A stretch of 64,000 bases of DNA. Source: Rhabdophis nuchalis (taxonomy: Eukaryota > Chordata > Lepidosauria > Squamata > Natricidae). A program made the position numbers and the translations under genes. Location of the stretch: the NCBI GenBank assembly GCA_039707465.1, contig CM077646.1, positions 78,330,715-78,394,714 on the forward strand, given 5' to 3'. The notes under the pieces are model-generated. The model was not told the DNA's origin, did not search any database, and worked only from the letters and a program-made list of their open reading frames with translations. Shown piece after piece: positions 13,749-25,352 of the stretch (positions within the stretch are counted from its first letter, which is position 1; each line of letters starts with the position of its first letter).

Positions 13749-14105
13749 CAGGGGTGGGCTGCTACAGGTTCGCCCAGGTTTGGGAGAACCCATAGCTAAT
13801 GTTATGGCCAGTTTGGAGAACCTTGTTTGGATACGAGGTAAGTGCAGTTCCCACACTGGGGGCTCGGTGAGGGGGAAAAATGGGCCGCCCGGAAGTTCCG
13901 GAAGGCTGGAAACAGGCCCAGAGGGCCTCTGGGGAGGCAGTTTTTGCTCTCCCAGAGGCTTGAGGAAAGCCTCCGCAACCTGGGAAAAGAGAAAACAGCC
14001 CCCTGCTATGGTGCAGGAGGCTTACTAGGCCACGCCCACCATGGCCACGCCCACACAGCAACCGGGCAGAGAACCCATTGCTGAAATTTTTGAAGCCCGC
14101 CCCTG
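13749..14105. mobile_element. hAT element, family D variant
   Basis: Ends CAGGGGTGGGCTGCT and AAGCCCGCCCCTG, with a perfect duplication gttttacc (13741-13748, 14106-14113). The internal sequence is GC-rich. Confidence 0.88.
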
Positions 14106-14113
14106 GTTTTACC

Positions 14114-14859
14114 GATTAGATTGAAAGATTTTTATAGAAATGGCTTGTTCATATTAATATGAAAAAGTTGTGATTTGATGTTAAGGCCTTATTTTACTGC
14201 AACAGAGAGAGTGGGAAGTCAATGGGTTTTTTCTTTTTCTTTTTTCCTTATCCTTCCTCACTTCTCTTCCCCCTCTTCCTCCCCACCGTTTTCCTATTTA
14301 CTTTTGTATTTTGCATCTTATTTTATCTTATCACTCAATAAAAATGAAACTGAATGCAGTAGAGTATTTATATGAGCTGATGCCAAAAACCTGGATTATC
14401 TCTTAGCAAAAATGATTTAGGAGGCGACCTCTGGGATTTTGAGCGAAGGTCAAGGATAATAAGAGGTGATTTAAAACTTATTTACTATAGAAAAATCTTT
14501 TTTGGGGGGTGGGTGGTAAAAAGAAAAATCCTCTTGGCCAAAAAAAGGTTCCTTTTTCTATTATTTAGTGACTTTACAGACACATTTCCAGCTTGTCAGG
14601 GGTAGAAAGAAGAACACATATGTTTAATCCTCCCCATGCATCACTCACGTGAAACCATTCAATTTGTGCTAATCACCTTAGCCTGAGCAATGGTTGAACC
14701 TCTGCAGTTTGTTTAGATAGCATACAAACCTTACTATAAGAACAATGACCCATCTTCTATGCATGAGAGTACTTGCAAGTCAAGCCAATCCCCTGGGAAT
14801 TGATTCTTTGTTACCACCCACCCCCCCCCCCCAAGCCACAATATCTTCAATTTCCATTC
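14114..14859. other. No gene recognised
   Basis: Contains a pyrimidine-rich stretch (14222-14290) and a poly-C run (14818-14832). No protein family is visible. Confidence 0.5.
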
Positions 14860-14867
14860 TCCTACAG

Positions 14868-14940
14868 CAGGGGTCTCCAACCTTTGCAACTTTAAGTCTG
14901 AAGGACTTCAGCTCCCATAATTCTCCAGCCAGCAAAGCTG
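14868..14940. mobile_element. Half-length palindromic MITE, family A
   Basis: It has the left arm CAGGGGTCTCCAACC through CCAGCCAGCAAAGCTG and stops just past the palindrome centre. It is nevertheless flanked by a perfect 8-bp duplication tcctacag (14860-14867, 14941-14948). All other family A copies here have both arms. Confidence 0.85.
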
Positions 14941-14948
14941 TCCTACAG

Positions 14949-16890
14949 GCCTGGTTCCTGTAACCTCTGCACCCTTAGGAAAACATCAGAACTTTCAGCC
15001 AAAGCCATTATCCTAGGGTCTCTTATTTTGTAGATTTCGGAGTCAAGTTTATTTAACGAGAAGGATATGTTTTGGAGCTGGTGCATAAAAGAGATTCCGC
15101 CTTTAAATTCAATAAAAATGGGACAGACTTTAAATTCCTGCTGGGCTTCTGCATCAGGGGGAGATTCTGTTTAACAGGTTGCTAGGTAGGGAGGAGCGAG
15201 CTGCCTTTTGCTTCTTCCAGTGTGCTGCGATTTGGGTCAGAGAGTGAAAAAATAAAAGCTCTTTATTCATTCAGCTGCAAATGTTCCTTTTGCTTTTGAG
15301 ACTGTTTTTTCCCCCAAGGAAGAAAATTGCACTCCGCAGTATAATGCACAGAATTAAACAGAAGGGATGAATGCAGTGGGCTGACTGGAAGCAGAGAGAA
15401 CTGGAAGCTTTAGGAAAAAACGTGTATAATGCTTTTTTGAGTAAACAACAGGGAATGTTTGCCTGTGGCATTCAGAAGCATTGTCTCCAAGATCAGGGCG
15501 CTGTTTCTCCTGATGGCTGAGCATAATACCACTAAAGATGGCCGCAAAAGAGCATCTAGTATCTGGAGTAACTTAGAGGTGAAAGGAACCATTTTGTTCC
15601 AGCTCATTCTGGTGGAAATATTAGGGCCTGGCTGCCACAGAAACTTTGGCTCTTCCCTGTGTCAGCCCTGGAGCCATTTTTCCTTGGCGACTCCAGGGCT
15701 ACCACAGTGATGGCTGGGCGAGCCATGGGAACGGGAGGGGGGAGGTAGAAATAAAGAGAGTTTTGTAACCATAATAAAATTCTTTCCCCTAGGAACCAAG
15801 GATGTCTTGCCAGTACCTGGAGAGACATTGGCAAAGACCAACTGGAGTTGGGACAGTGACTGGATTGGACTATGTGATGGACATGTGGATTGGGTGGGAA
15901 AGAACTTTGACTTTAATTTGGGTGGGGAAAACGAAGGGCTTTCAGAATTCAGAAATTTTCCCCAGATGTGCCAATATGATATCCCTTATAAATTTATCCT
16001 TTGAGGAAAATGCCTGCCTTAGAGGTTGGATTCTCTTGGGGGTGTCACATTGTTTTACCATCATCCTTCACAACACCATTGGAAGCCTACTATGATCGCC
16101 TTTAAGGTCTATTGATTTTAAAACACTGAAGACACACAAAGAATCACTTGAGTCAATCAAACTCCTGCCAGCTAAACAGGAGGAGTGTGAATGATGGTCA
16201 GCCATCTGTCTCATTCCTGGGTTCTGCAGCCACTGTAGTCTCACTCCTATTCTATGCAAAAAAAGGAAGTTGCTCTAAGTACTGCCCATCCTTCATTCAT
16301 GTTGTCATGGATGTTTGTTAAAAAAATTAAAAGGAAATATCCAAGCTAACTTGCCCCCTCTCCTTTCACTAGCATAAGCATAGTTTTGCAATCAGAAGAA
16401 ATCGGCAAAAGGAGAAAACATATATTCCCAAAATGCAGAAAGTCACCATAAACAGGAGAGCCAGGAGGCAGGAATTCTTGCTGGTGATGGGACCTGATGG
16501 TCACTGTATCCACAGAACTACAACATTTCAAGGGAAATGCTAGCTTTGCTCTGATGAGGATGAGCAGTGTGGTGTTCACTCATGCAGCACCCATTCATTC
16601 TTAATGCTGTCCCAATTTTCCTTGAAGTTCCTTCTGACAAAGCCAATTCTCAATGACCTGTTAACAAAGAGGGCAAAGCACACTCTTACACACATGTATT
16701 TTTATTCCGATAAATAGACCACATAGTAGACTACCTTGTTAATTTGCTCGCCTTAAAATTTCTCCACCATGCTTAATGAATAGTTTATCCATTTGATTAT
16801 TTTAACTTCCTCCGCTGTTTTTGTAAGACATTTAGTCTTCCTTTTTAGAGCCATATTTCTTGTTCTATTTATCATTGTTTTTATTTATTT
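14949..16890. other. No gene or repeat recognised
   Basis: The frames at 15459-15710 and 15802-16095 show no family motifs. The base composition is ordinary. Confidence 0.45.
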
Positions 16891-16894
16891 TATG

Positions 16895-17546
16895 TATATA
16901 AATAAAAATGTAACAAGAGTTTGTTCAAAACCGCTAATCTCCTAAAGTACTGCACCGATCGCTTCCAAATTTTCACACAACATTCCTTTCAAATACGGCA
17001 CCAATGATATATATAGATTGTGTAGATGTTACACCTGTGCCAAGTACATGCAACGGAAATGTGAAAAATTGTAAAAAAGAATACAGAGAGAGCAGTGGGC
17101 CACAGGTATTATGTCATCCTTTATGACATAAAATACTCTGTCCATAAGATACAGTAAGTAGGTAGGTAGGCAGCTATAGGGATAGAGAGAGGGAGGGAGA
17201 AATGCAGTAGGTAGGTAGGTAGGTAGGTAGGTAGAGGGATAGAGAGAGGGAGAAATACAGTAGGTAGGTAGGTAGGTAGGTAGGTAGGTAGGTAGAGGGA
17301 TAGAGAGAGGGAGAAATACAGTAGGTAGGTAGGTAGTGGGAGAGAGGAAGAAATACAGTAGGTAAGTAGGTAGAGGGATAATTAAAGGGAGAAATATAGT
17401 AGGTAGATAGGTTGGGGGTTATACGGTGGTTGTGTGTACGTGTTTGTGTGTGCAGGTGTAGATCTAAACACAGATTGGTTGGCCATTTAACCGGTTGGCC
17501 ATTTAACCAGACTGGGCCACAGCAACGCGTGGCTGGGAACGGCTAG
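16895..17546 (+). mobile_element. Helitron-like element, short copy
   Basis: The 5' end TGTATATAAATAAAAATG (expected TCTATATAAATA) follows an A. The 3' end has the GCAACGCGTGGC hairpin region and finishes CTAG before T. An internal TAGG array occupies 17156-17410. It lacks the CR1 segment present in the other two copies. Confidence 0.7.
17156..17410 (+). repeat. (TAGG)n array within Helitron
   Basis: Blocks of TAGG tetramers separated by repeated GGGATAGAGAGAGGGAGAAA units, that is, a two-level repeat. Confidence 0.9.
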
Positions 17547-17576
17547 TAAATAAATAAATAATAGCATTCACTATGT

Positions 17577-17645
17577 AGAACATAGAACAATATGGATGGA
17601 AGGAACCTTGGAGGCCTTCTAGTCCAACCCTCTGCTCAATCATTC
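17577..17645 (-). mobile_element. CR1 3' end fragment
   Basis: Reads GGAAGGAACCTTGGAGGCC and TTCTAGTCCAACCC, the reverse complement of the CR1 3' terminus. Confidence 0.7.
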
Positions 17646-17649
17646 AGTT

Positions 17650-18340
17650 CTTAGCCGATAACACTACAGCATCTGTATATAACAGTTCACATATGTTTAC
17701 ATCCCTAACCAATACACTTCAAATGCCACCAGGAACATTCCTTACACATTTTCCATAATACTTTAAACAACCAAGGACACAAAATATAACCCAATTTTAT
17801 TCTCTCCTTAGTGTTAAGCCCTTTGTGGAACATTTCATTTATTCTCATGAATGATTTACAGTATTCCTATCATGTAGGTCAGGTCACAGAGCCTACTAGT
17901 TGTTGTTTTTTTAAAATCCCAGAATCCCTGATCAAGAAGCAAATCTCTAGTGATAGAAAATTGGCTGCTGAAAATCCTGATGTGGAGGATGGTAGAATTC
18001 CATATTATAATCATGTTTTTATAGTTCAGTAATATTGCCAAGATTATTTCACATGGCTGGCATGTCCTTACCTGCTTTTGCTAAATTCTTTCATTATCAT
18101 TAATGAACTGTATGTCAGTGAAATCAAAGCTCATCATATTACTATGTACACATATTATTTAAGGTATATTCTTTGGATTAACATGAAGCAAAATTAATGT
18201 TTATAGTAGAATTAAGAGACTGAAGAGATTACTCATTTTCCATTGAACTTTTTAAAGTATCATGAATTTTTAAAAAGGCATTACTTTGAAGAAAAGCCTT
18301 GCTTCAAAGGTCTGGCAGAATTTTAGACTTAATTGTATGG
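17650..18340. other. No gene or repeat recognised
   Basis: AT-rich. The two opposing frames at 17811-18041 have no family likeness. Confidence 0.45.
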
Positions 18341-18393
18341 TAGTTAGCAACAGAGTAACAGAGTAACAAAGGGAACTTGGAAGTCTTCTAGTC

Positions 18394-18562
18394 CAGGGAT
18401 CCCCAACCCCCGGTCCATGGCATGCCAGCAACCAGGCCATGCAAAGAAGTGAAGCCCCATCTGTGGGATGAAGCAATATGTGAAACCACACCCCCTCTGA
18501 TCTGTGGAAAAACCTCTCTCAATGGACTTGGTTCCTGGTGCCCAAAAGGTTGGGGGCTACTG
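18394..18562. mobile_element. hAT element, family B
   Basis: Ends CAGGGATCCCCAACC and GGTTGGGGGCTACTG, with a perfect duplication ttctagtc on both sides. Inserted in the CR1. Confidence 0.92.
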
Positions 18563-18801
18563 TTCTAGTCCAATCCCTGGCTCAAGCGGAGATCCTATAC
18601 CATTTTGGACAAATGGTTGTCCAATCTCTTTTTTTTTTAAAAAAAACCTAGTGTTGGAGCACCCACAACTTCTGGAGAAACACCATCCCACTGATCATTT
18701 TTTTTTCATTCTCAGGAAATGTCTCCTCAGTTCTAGGTTGGATCTCTCCTTGATAACTTTCCATCCATTCCTTCATGTACCGTCTTCAAGGTTCTTTAGA
18801 C

Positions 18802-18949
18802 CAGGGGTCTCCAACCTTTGCAACTTTAAGTCTGAAGGACTTCAGTTCCCAGACTTTTCTAGCCAGCTTCTCCAGCCAGCTTTGCTGGCTGGAGAAGTCT
18901 GGGAGCTGAAGTCCTTCAGACTTAAAGTTGCAAAGGTTGGAGACCCCTG
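18802..18949. mobile_element. Palindromic hAT MITE, family A
   Basis: Full palindrome CAGGGGTCTCCAACC to GGTTGGAGACCCCTG, with a perfect duplication ctttagac. Inserted in the CR1. Confidence 0.95.
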
Positions 18950-19090
18950 CTTTAGACAACAGGTTGACCCCTTCTTCTCTGAGGCAGCCCCTTGTATACC
19001 CAGTTCCTCAATCTGTTCATTGTATGGTTTAGCCTCCAGAACACTTATCATTTTTGTTGCTTTCTGCTGCACTTTTTCTAGAGTCTCAAC

Positions 19091-19915
19091 ATCTTTTTTT
19101 GTATCAAAAAGCCAACATAGTCCTAACCTACATCAAGGTGATCAAAACTGATGCCGTTTAGGACTATGTTGGCTCTTTTTTTTTTTTTTTTGCAGATGCA
19201 GCACACTTCGGACTCATATTTAAGTAGTTGTCCAATAGGACTCCAATAGTATGCCACCCCAGACATCTTTCTTTAAAAAAATATGCATGCACAAATATTA
19301 CTGGACTAGTTATGTCCAGTAAGGGCTACACATTACTGCTAAAACTTATACAAGTGGGATTTTTGTTGTTTCTGTGTTCCCACTAGAGTTTCCTGCAACA
19401 CAATAAATATACCAAAAGCCCCCTGCTCCCATGAGTTAATGATGTGTTGTGTAAGTCACCGGTGCTCTCAATATATTGAATTGTTGTGTGGCAGATGAAG
19501 CCTTCTAAAGCAACATATTTATTGATAGTTTAAAATTGTACTTGTACTTTTCTTGGTAGGTGTGTCTTCTCTGTTTTTATCTGATCTCTCCCACAAACTG
19601 CCTTTGGGACATTTTGAAACTGCTCTGTTCTGTATCACTACCTGCTTGTACCCCCTTGGCTTGTTTGGAGAAGTAAATTGGCTTTGGCTCTATGCCTGCT
19701 TCTTTGAAAACAGAGCTAAAAGGGAGTCTTTCGTGTACTCCTTGGATAAAAAGAGCTTGTGGGCAGTTTGTGTTCTCGTTGGCAGAAACGTCTGCCTTAC
19801 CCCCCATAGTATGCATTCCTCTCTCTCACTTCAACTACTTGCAAACATAAAGTGGATAGAGGTATTTGGCTAAGTACTCAGCTCTGAAGTGAGTAAGCTC
19901 TGCTCTCAACTTCAA
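19091..19915. other. No gene recognised
   Basis: Contains a T run near 19170-19191. The 106-codon frame at 19553-19873 has no family likeness. Confidence 0.45.
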
Positions 19916-19918
19916 ATA

Positions 19919-20298
19919 TAGGTCGTCCTCGAGTTACGACCACAATTGAGCCCACGATTTCTGTTGTTAAGTGAGAATGTGTTAATTGAGTTTTGCCCCT
20001 GTTTTACGACTTTTCTTGCCTCGGGTATGAAGTGAATCTTTGCAGTTGATAAGGTAGGAACCTAGCTATTAGTGAATCTGGCTTCCCCACTCACTTTGCT
20101 TGTCAGAAGATTGCAAAAGGTGATTACATGACCTTGGGACACTGCAACAGCCATAAATGTGAGCCAGTGGCCAAGCATCTGAATTTTGATCACTTGATCA
20201 TGGGGATGTTGCAAAGGTCGTAACTGTGAAAAACGGTTATAAGTCACTTTTTCTATGCCATTGTAACTTTGAATGGTCACTAAATGAACTGTTGAGTA
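19919..20298. mobile_element. Tc1/mariner-like MITE
   Basis: Starts TAGGTCGTCCTCGAGTTACG, has the internal GGCTTCCCCACTCACTTTGC and GTCACTAAATGAACTG signatures, and decays before its right end. Same family as 51050 and 61757. Confidence 0.75.
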
Positions 20299-20427
20299 TT
20301 TCCATTTTATTAAACACTAGCTATACCCGGCCACGCATTGCTGTGGCCCAGTCTGGTTAAATGGCTAACCAATCTGTGTGTAGATCTACACCTGCACACA
20401 TACACACAACCACCGTATAACCCCCAA

Positions 20428-20705
20428 CCTACCTACCTACTGTATTTCTCCCTCTCTATCTATCCCCCTACCTACCTACCTACCTACCTACATACCTACA
20501 TACCTACCTACCTACCTACTGTATTTCTTCCTTTCTCCCTCTACCTACCCATCTATCTACTGCATTTTCCCCTCTCTATCTATCACCTCCTACCTACCTA
20601 CCTACCTACCTACCGTATTTCTCCCTCTCTATCTATCCCTCTATCTAGCTACCTACCTACTGTATTTCTCCCTCTCTATCTAGTCCCCTATTTACCTACC
20701 TACTG
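20428..20705 (-). repeat. (CCTA)n array within Helitron
   Basis: CCTA tetramers interleaved with TATTTCTCCCTCTCTATC units, the complement of the TAGG arrays at 17156 and 43990. Confidence 0.9.
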
Positions 20706-21075
20706 TAATACAATAATACAATGGCAGAGTTGGAAGGTACCTTAGAGGTCATCTAGTCCAACCCCCTGCCTAGACAGGAAACCCCATACCATTTCAGACA
20801 AATGGCTATCCAGCATCTTCTTAAAGACTTCCAGTGTTGGGGCATTCACAACTTCTGGAGGCAAATTGTTCCACTGATTAATTGTTCTAATTGTCAGGAA
20901 ATTCCTCCTCAGTTCTAAGTTGCTTCTCTCCTTGATTAGTTTCCACCCATTGCTTCTTGTTCTGCCCTCAGCTGCTTTGGAGAATAGCTTGACTCCCTCT
21001 TCTTTGTGGCAACCCCTGACATATTGGAAGGCTGCTATCATGTCTCCCCTAGTCCTTCTTTTATTAAACTGTATT
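20706..21075 (-). mobile_element. CR1 ORF2 C-terminal piece carried in Helitron
   Basis: The minus frame (within 20742-21155) reads IAAFQYVRGCHKEEGVKLFS, WNNLPPEVVNAP and LSRQGVGLDDL, the end of CR1 ORF2. It sits at the same place and orientation in the Helitron at 43293. Confidence 0.88.
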
Positions 21076-21379
21076 TCTCCCTCTCTCTCTCTATGGGCCA
21101 CTAGTCCCTCTTTTATTAAACTGTATTTCTCCCTCTCTCTCTCTCTATGGGCCACCTGGGAGTTTGCTATCCTCTGTGTTTTGGCACTTTTAGGCTTCCA
21201 TATGTTGCTGAGGAAATGACAGTTGAAAAGCAGCCTGATGGGCGGGGCTACAGGGAGGTGAAAACCTGATCAGTGGGTACATTGCACATGACACACATGT
21301 GCTAGGCACAAAATGAGTACGTATTCTATTATCGGAAGTCCTTGGGAACATTGTGACACCATCTTGGGAGGAGTTTGAC

Positions 21380-22045
21380 TTTGTTACTACCGAGGATATG
21401 GACAGGTTGTCAAAGAGACTTAAGGCTACCACATGTTTATTGGACCCGTGCCCTTCCTGGCTTGTACTGGCATCCTGGGAGACGACACGAGGCTGGCTCC
21501 AGGATATTGTGAATGCTTCTTTGAGTGAGGGGTCCTTGCCTGCCATCTTGAAAAAGGCGGTAGTGAGGCCCCTCCTCAAGAAGCCTTCCCTGGACCCAGC
21601 ATTACTAGAGAATTACCGTCCGGTCTCCAACCTTCACTTTTTAGCGAAGGTTGTAGAGAGTGTGGTGGCCCAACAGTTTCCGCGACACCTGGAGGAAATT
21701 GATTATCTAGACCCGGTCACAGCACCGAAACGACATTGGTCGCATTGGTGGATGATTTCTGGAGGGCGCAGGATAGGGGATGTTCCTCTATCCTAGTCCT
21801 ATTAGACCTCTCAGCGGCTTTTAATACCATCGACCATGGTATCCTATTGCACCGACTGGGGGGGTTGGGGCTGGGAGGCACCGTATTACGGTGGTTCTCA
21901 TCCTACCTCTCTGGTTGGTCGCAATATGTGTTGGCAGGGGAGCAGAGGTTGGCCTCGAGACCCCTCTTATGCGGGGTTCCTCAGGGGTCGGTCCTCTCGC
22001 CCCTACTGTTCAACACCTACATGAAGCCGCTGGGCGAGATCATCT
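21380..22045 (+). pseudogene. L2 copy A reverse transcriptase, N-terminal half
   Basis: Frames at 21353-21796 and 21736-22086 overlap. They encode NYRPVSNLHFLAKVVES, then LVLLDLSAAFNTIDHGILL and [14 protein letters not shown]. The frame breaks near 21715, where about 22 nt present in copy B (RQSGFRPG region) are missing between two cccg repeats. Confidence 0.85.
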
Positions 22046-23808
22046 GTTACTACCGAGGATATGGACAGGTTGCGGAGGAACCTTAGAGCCACCACATGTT
22101 TATTGGACCTGTGCCCCTCCTGGCTTGTACTGGCATCCTGGGAGGTGACACGAGGCTGGCTCCAAGAGGTTGTCAACACATCCTTGAGTGAGGGTTCCTT
22201 GCCTGCTTCCCTAAAAGAGGCTATGGTGAGGCCCCTCCTTAAGAAGCCCTCTTTGGATCCAGCTTTGTTAACCAACTATCGTCCGGTCTCCAACCTTCCC
22301 TTCTTGGCGAAGGTTGTTGAGAGTGTGGTGGCACAACAGTTTCCCCATCACCTGGAGGAAGTTGATTATCTAGACCCGCGCCAGTCCGGCTTCCGGCCCG
22401 GTCACAGTACCGAGACGGCATTGGTCGCGTTGGTGGATGATCTCTGGAGGGCACGGGATAGAGGTTGTTCCTCTATCCTTGTCCTATTAGATCTCTCAGC
22501 GGCTTTTGATACCATCGACCATGGTATCTTATTGCACCGATTGGGGGGGTTGGGGCTGAGAGGCACCGTTTTACGGTGGTTCTCATCCTACCTCTCTGGT
22601 CGGTTGCAATGGGTGTTGGCAGGAGGGCAGAAGTCGTCCCCGAGGCCCCTCACATGTGGGGTTCCTCAGGGGTCGGTCCTCTCGCCACTCCTGTTCAACA
22701 CCTACATGAAGCCGCTGGGTGAGATCATCCGTGGTTTTGGGGTGGAATACCATCTGTACGCTGATGACACTCAGTTGTACATATCCACCCCAAACCACCC
22801 CAACGATGCCGTCGAGGTGCTGTCCCGGTGGCTGGAGGCCGTACGGATCTGGATGGGTAGTAACAAACTCAAGCTCAACCCGGCCAAGACCGAGTGGCTG
22901 TGGTTTCCGGCACCCCGGTTCAGCCAGATAAGTCCAACACTGGCCATTGGGGGCGAACAACTGGCCCCCGTGGAGAGGGCGCGCAACTTGGGCATCCTCC
23001 TGGATTCCCGGCTGTCCATGGAGGACCATGTGGCGGCCGTGGCCAGGGGGGCATTCTATCAGGTACGCCTGATACGCCAGTTGCGCCCCTTACTGGACCG
23101 GGGAGCCCTTCGCACAGTCACTCAAGCGCTTGTGACATCCCGGCTAGATTACTGTAACGCTCTCTACATGGGGCTCCCCTTGAGGTGCACTCGAAGGCTA
23201 CAGTTAGTACAGAATGCGGCCGCGCGGGTGATTATGGGTGCCACAAGGCAAACCCACGTAACACCTCTCCTGTGCGAGCTGCACTGGCTGCCTGTGGCCT
23301 TTCGAGTGCGCTTCAAGGTGCTGATGACCATCTTTAAATCGCTCCATGGCTCAGGGCCTAGCTATATATGAGACCGCCTCCTGCCCCATACATCCCTTCG
23401 TCCGATCCGCTCCCACAGAGAGGGTCTTCTTCGGGTGCCGTCGACGGGGCAATGCCGGTTGGCGACACCCAGGGGAAGGGCCTTCTCTGTGGCGGGCCCG
23501 GCCCTCTGGAACGACCTACCCCCCGACCTCCGTACTATCTCGGACCTCCGCCTCTTCCGCCAACGTCTTAAGACGTATTTATTCCAACAAGCCGGCCTAG
23601 GATAGCCCCCATTTCTGACTTTTTAAGAAAATAATTTATAATTGGCAAGGGTTTTAACATTGGGTTTTAGCACGGGTTTATTAATTTAATACATTTTAAT
23701 GGATATTTATTGTATTTTGTGTTTTTAAATAATGCCTGTGCGCCGCCCTGGGTCCTAACAAGGAGAAGGGCGGGGTATAAATTTAATAAAATAAATAAAT
23801 AAATAAAT
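22046..23808 (+). mobile_element. L2-type LINE (copy B) inserted in copy A
   Basis: Begins GTTACTACCGAGGATATGG, runs through ORF2 and a 3'UTR (GCCGCCCTGGGTCC, GGGCGGGGTATAAAT) and ends in AAATAAATAAAT. Copy A resumes at once. Any target duplication is only about 3 bp. Confidence 0.87.
22061..23603 (+). pseudogene. L2 copy B ORF2: reverse transcriptase nearly intact, one stop
   Basis: The open frame runs 436 residues and keeps the reverse transcriptase landmarks in order: NYRPVSNLPFLAKVVES, RQSGFRPGHSTETAL, LLDLSAAFDTIDHGI with the first catalytic aspartate, [13 protein letters not shown] and [10 protein letters not shown] with the catalytic pair. It then reaches [15 protein letters not shown] single TGA at 23369-23371 replaces the CGA seen in copy A, consistent with CpG decay. 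The frame then continues through [16 protein letters not shown] to QAGLG. The endonuclease domain is missing, so it cannot mobilise itself. Confidence 0.9.
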
Positions 23809-23811
23809 CTG

Positions 23812-24685
23812 TGGTTTTGGGGTGGGATATCATCTGTACGCTGATGATACTCAGCTGTACATATCCACCCCAGACCACCCCAACGATGCCGCCGAGGTGT
23901 TGTCCAGGTGTTTGGAGGCCGTACGGATCTGGATGGGTAGTAACAAACTCAAGCTCAACCTATCCAAGACTGAGTGGCTGTGGTTTCCGGCACCCCGGTT
24001 CAGCCATGTAACTCCAACTCTGGCCATTGGGGGCAAAACACTGGCCCCCATGGAGAGGGCGTGCAATTTGGGTGTCCTCCTGGATTCCCAGCTGTCCATG
24101 GAGGACCATGTGGCAGCCGTGGCCAGGGGGGCGTTCCATCAGGTACACCTGATGCACCAATTGTGCCCCCTACTGGACCGGGCTGCCCTTCGCACAGTCA
24201 CTCAAGCACTCGTGACATCCCGACTTGACTACTGTCATGCTCTCTACATGGGGCTCCCCTTGAGGTGCACTCGAAAGCTACAGCTAGTCCAGAATGCGGC
24301 TGCGCGGGTGATTATGGGAGCCTCTAGATGCTCCCACATAACACCGTTCCTGCGCGAGCTGCACTGGCTACCTGTGGCCTTTCGGGTCCGCTTCAAGATT
24401 TTGACGACCATCTTTAAAGCGCTCCATGGCTCGGGACCTAGTTATATGCGAGACCGTCTCCTGCCCCATACATCCCTTTGTCCGATCCGCTCCCACAGAG
24501 AGGGCCTTCTCAGGGTGCCGTCGGCCGGGAAATGCCGGTTGGCGACAACCAGGGGAAGGGCCTTCTCTGTGGCGGGCCCTACCCTTTGGAACGACTTACC
24601 CCCTGAACTACGTACCATCTCAGACCTCCGCCTCTTCCGCCAGTGTCTTAAGACACAACTTTTCCATCAAGCCGGCCTAGCATAA
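23812..24685 (+). pseudogene. L2 copy A reverse transcriptase, C-terminal half
   Basis: A 287-residue open frame (from 23822) starts at [14 protein letters not shown] and ends HQAGLA. It has no stops and is the downstream continuation of the copy A frame displaced by copy B. Confidence 0.9.
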
Positions 24686-25352
24686 CCTCCCGTTGTGACT
24701 GCTCCTAGATAGTTTTAATTTGGGGGGATTTTAGCCGATTTTAGCGCAGGGTAGGAATTTAATATGTTTTTAAATTTTGTATTTTGTAATATTTGTTATG
24801 TTTTAAATTTCCTGTGCACCGCCCTCGGTCCTTTTTGGAGAAGGTGCGGGGTATAAATCTAAATAAAATTAAAAAAAAAATTTGGTGTAAATTGGTGCAG
24901 TAGTTTTTGAGATTAGTGGATTCGTACAAACTATTTTACATTTTTATTTATATAGATTACCCAATGCATACGCTCCTATCACAGTGATGTGAATGCAGGT
25001 GAGAAAGGAAGAGCAGAATTTTTTACATTGGGGAAGGACTTACTCTAGTTTAATAACTTAACAATCACTTCTATAGTCGGAGGAAATCCTGATTAGCTCA
25101 TCATCTCTGCATTCTCTCAGTATTCCAGGGGTGTGAAGAATGAAGAGATTGGGCAGTAGAAACAGTGTCATGTATAAATGCCACCTGCGTTATGAAGCGA
25201 CGCTCTCTTTTTTCCTTTTATTGGGAGCCCTGTTTTCCATAGTGACTTTGGAGATTAATTTTCACTATTATTATGAATCAGGTGGGTCAATGATTTAACT
25301 TCATATAAGGTTTCTCCTTGGCTTCAAATATACTCAGTGTATCTTTGCATTT

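Larger units (their letters stand above)
18345..19090 (-). mobile_element. CR1 3' segment carrying two hAT insertions
   Basis: Pieces at 18345-18393, 18563-18801 and 18950-19090 align in order to one minus-strand CR1 3' end (GAACTTGGAAGTCTTCTAGTC; ACCATTTTGGACAAATGG; GTTGCTTTCTGCTGCAC). Two hAT elements with perfect duplications interrupt it, so it predates both. Confidence 0.85.
21359..24887 (+). mobile_element. L2-type LINE (copy A), split by a second L2
   Basis: Copy A is 21359-22045 plus 23809-24887. The first part encodes reverse transcriptase up to MKPLGEII, and the second resumes at the next L2 residues and runs to LKTQLFHQAGLA, the 3'UTR and a poly-A-like tail. Flanking Helitron sequence resumes on both sides. 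Confidence 0.85.
20317..24956 (-). mobile_element. Helitron-like element containing nested L2 copies
   Basis: Minus strand. The 3' end is the complement of CTAG at 20317-20320, next to a hairpin (CCGGCCACGC...GCTGTGGCC). The 5' TC end lies at 24955-24956 (TATATAGA complement), with host A/T on the two sides. It contains a CCTA array, a CR1 segment and a 3.5-kb L2 nest. Structure matches the copy at 43293. Confidence 0.75.

Noticed and set aside
20428..20705. Regular repeats that might suggest a CRISPR-like array
   Set aside because: Simple CCTA tetramers with no unique spacers; the genome is vertebrate.
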